In this document: one piece after another, positions 8,144 through 9,087 of the stretch
Numbering within the stretch: position 1 is the stretch's first letter
How the letters are laid out: each line of letters begins with the position of its first letter
Origin: an uncultured Collinsella sp.
GTDB lineage: Bacteria > Actinomycetota > Coriobacteriia > Coriobacteriales > Coriobacteriaceae
Assembly: GCA_900551205.1 (NCBI GenBank)
Contig: URUW01000065.1
Coordinates: forward strand, 1-9,087
DNA length: 9,087 bases
Direction: 5' to 3'
Program-made: the position numbers and the translations under genes
Notes under the pieces: model-generated
The model's input: the letters and a program-made list of their open reading frames with translations, nothing else
The model's database searches: none
What the model was told of the DNA's origin: nothing

Positions 8144-8260
8144 CAGCGAGCGGGCCCCTGGTGCGGCAAATTGGGCCGAAAGAGGAGGGATGTGTGCTTC
8201 CGCACGCGCCCGACGATTGAAGCCCAAGGTGCCGTGCCAAGGGCCCGCGCAGCGTCGAGC
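8144..8260 (+). repeat. Dispersed structured element, copy B (candidate ncRNA or hairpin mobile element)
   Basis: This 117-nt element has the same ends as copy A at 1161-1278: CAGCGAGCGGGC (8144-8155) and GCCCGCGCAGCGTCGAGC (8243-8260). P1 is a 19-bp stem (8150-8168 with 8230-8248) with one C-A mismatch and two G-U pairs; its inner sequence differs from copy A yet still pairs. P2 is TTGGGC (8171-8176) with GCCCAA (8222-8227). P3 is GGG/CCC plus TGTGTGC/GCACGCG (8187-8211) with a bulged A8190 and a TTCC loop; copy A also has a bulged A and a TTCT loop in P3. AAATTGG (8168-8174), AAAGAGGA (8179-8186) and TTGAA (8217-8221) sit at nearly the same offsets as in copy A. It lies between the glycoside hydrolase and RpiR genes, so it could act in the leader of the RpiR mRNA or as a separate RNA. 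A small hairpin TGTTG/CAACA (8130-8145) precedes it. Confidence 0.75.
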
Positions 8261-8287
8261 GGTCCGTCGTTCATAGACCGGCGGACC
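8261..8287 (+). other. Hairpin directly after copy B
   Basis: GGTCCGTCG (8261-8269) pairs with CGGCGGACC (8279-8287) over 9 bp with one G-U pair and a 9-nt loop. It starts on the base after copy B, exactly as the hairpin at 1279 follows copy A, although the two sequences differ. AAAA follows it, not Ts, so it is not an intrinsic terminator on this strand. Confidence 0.65.
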
Positions 8288-8323
8288 AAAACTCCCAGCC
8301 AAGCCGAACGTTTTATTTATCGC

Positions 8324-8329
8324 TATGAT
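8324..8329 (+). promoter_or_regulatory. Putative -10 box of the RpiR gene
   Basis: TATGAT lies in an AT-rich patch (8311-8336) that stands out from its GC-rich surroundings. Transcription would start near 8336, 27 nt before the ATG. No clear -35 is present at 16-18 bp, so activator dependence or a weak promoter is possible. Confidence 0.35.
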
Positions 8330-8362
8330 TGGTTTATCGCGACGCAAACGCATAGGAGCCAT

Positions 8363-9087
8363 ATGGATATCAGGCGGAAGATCACGCAGGGCAAAAGCCT
8401 CACCCCCACCGAGCAACAACTTGGGCGAACGGCCCTCGCCATGGGCGAGGATGTGCGCGGGCTTTCCATTAAGGAATTTGCCGCGCGCGCCAACGTTTCG
8501 GTCGCGAGCGTTCACCGCTTTTGCAAAAAGCTCGGCCTCGAGGGCTTCAAAGACCTCAAGGTCGAGCTCATCCGTCAGGCGACCGAGGCGGGCAACCGGC
8601 GCGACGTGGACATCAACTTTCCCTTCGATGCCACCTCCACCCCTGCGCAGGTGATGGAGCGCATGGAGGGGCTCTACCAGACCACCTTGGCCGAAACGCA
8701 GGAGCTGCTCGACCCTGCACAGCTCGACCACGCCGCCAAGCTCATCATGCGCGCCGGCACCGTGGACATCTACACGGGCTCGCATAACCTGTATCCAGCG
8801 GGAATGTTCCGCGATCGCCTGCTTTCCGCCGGCAAAAGCGCGACGTGCCACGACAGCGTCGAGGCGCAGGTGCGCACGGCACTCGCCTCGGGTCCCGACC
8901 ATGTGGCAATCATCATCTCCTACAGCGGCCTTGCCCCCAACCTCAAGGAGATCTTGCCGATCCTTAGCAGTCGACATGTCCCGGTCATCGTCATCGGCAC
9001 GCCGTACTGTGCCCGCATTCACCCCGGCTTTGCCGCCTATCTCACGGTAAGCGACCACGAGAGCATGACGCACCGCATCACGCAGTT
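8363..9087 (+). CDS. RpiR-family transcriptional regulator, 3' end cut by the window
   Basis: The first 241 residues of an RpiR-type regulator run off the right edge without a stop. An N-terminal helix-turn-helix is seen at about 34-70 (LSIKEFAARANVSVASVHRFCKKLGLEGFKDLKVEL). After a linker comes a SIS phosphosugar-binding domain from about 125, with VDIYTGSHNLYPAGMFRDRLL (134-154) and ISYSGLAPNLKEIL (185-198), where the Ser/Gly loop contacts the sugar phosphate. Family members have about 280 residues, so roughly 40 are missing. The start at 8363 has AGGAG (8354-8358) four bases upstream; the ATG at 8325 is in another frame. Proteins of this family usually sense a phosphorylated sugar and control neighbouring catabolic or PTS genes, so its targets probably lie to the right, but the GH1 and EIIA genes here are also plausible. 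Confidence 0.93.
   Translation, partial: MDIRRKITQGKSLTPTEQQLGRTALAMGEDVRGLSIKEFAARANVSVASVHRFCKKLGLEGFKDLKVELIRQATEAGNRRDVDINFPFDATSTPAQVMERMEGLYQTTLAETQELLDPAQLDHAAKLIMRAGTVDIYTGSHNLYPAGMFRDRLLSAGKSATCHDSVEAQVRTALASGPDHVAIIISYSGLAPNLKEILPILSSRHVPVIVIGTPYCARIHPGFAAYLTVSDHESMTHRITQ

Overview
The window looks like a piece of a high-GC Gram-positive gut bacterium of the Coriobacteriia, most likely Collinsella or a close relative. This rests on the GC-rich codon use, strong AGGAGG-type ribosome binding sites, a lipoprotein with a Gram-positive style lipobox, the mix of PTS, 6-phospho-beta-glucosidase and RpiR genes, and intergenic repeats of a style I associate with that group. The genus call is inference; no ribosomal or marker gene is present.

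Layout, left to right. (1) 1-168: no gene; two small hairpins and a -10-like box ahead of the first gene. (2) 169-834 (+): a phosphoglycolate-phosphatase-like HAD hydrolase. (3) 835-1311: a repeat-rich convergent intergenic region with three components: a 62-bp-period array of six alternately inverted 14-bp motifs, a pair of 20-bp direct repeats, and a ~148-nt structured element (copy A). (4) 1312-1869 (-): a small lipoprotein of unknown function. (5) 2105-2641 (-): a single-domain glucose-type PTS EIIA protein with its own promoter and a strong terminator. (6) 2782-4221 (-): a GH1 6-phospho-beta-glucosidase. (7) 4392-5384 (-): an AraC-family regulator with an N-terminal cupin. (8) 5499-8090 (+): a large cytoplasmic glycoside-hydrolase-like protein, divergent from the regulator. 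(9) 8091-8362: the second copy (B) of the structured element, then the promoter region of (10) 8363-end (+): an RpiR-type regulator cut off by the window edge.

The genes read as a carbohydrate-use cluster. The AraC regulator sits between two glycosidase genes and probably controls at least the divergent one. The GH1 enzyme should hydrolyse a beta-glucoside phosphorylated during PTS uptake, and the EIIA protein is a possible phosphate donor to that uptake system, but no EIIB/EIIC transporter gene is visible. The RpiR protein would sense a phosphosugar and control whatever lies to the right.

The least ordinary feature is the pair of structured elements at 1161-1308 and 8144-8287. They have identical ends and conserved internal blocks at almost the same offsets. 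Their main stems differ in sequence but still pair, and each is followed at once by a second hairpin. This suggests a dispersed, structure-conserved family, either a non-coding RNA or a hairpin-type mobile element.
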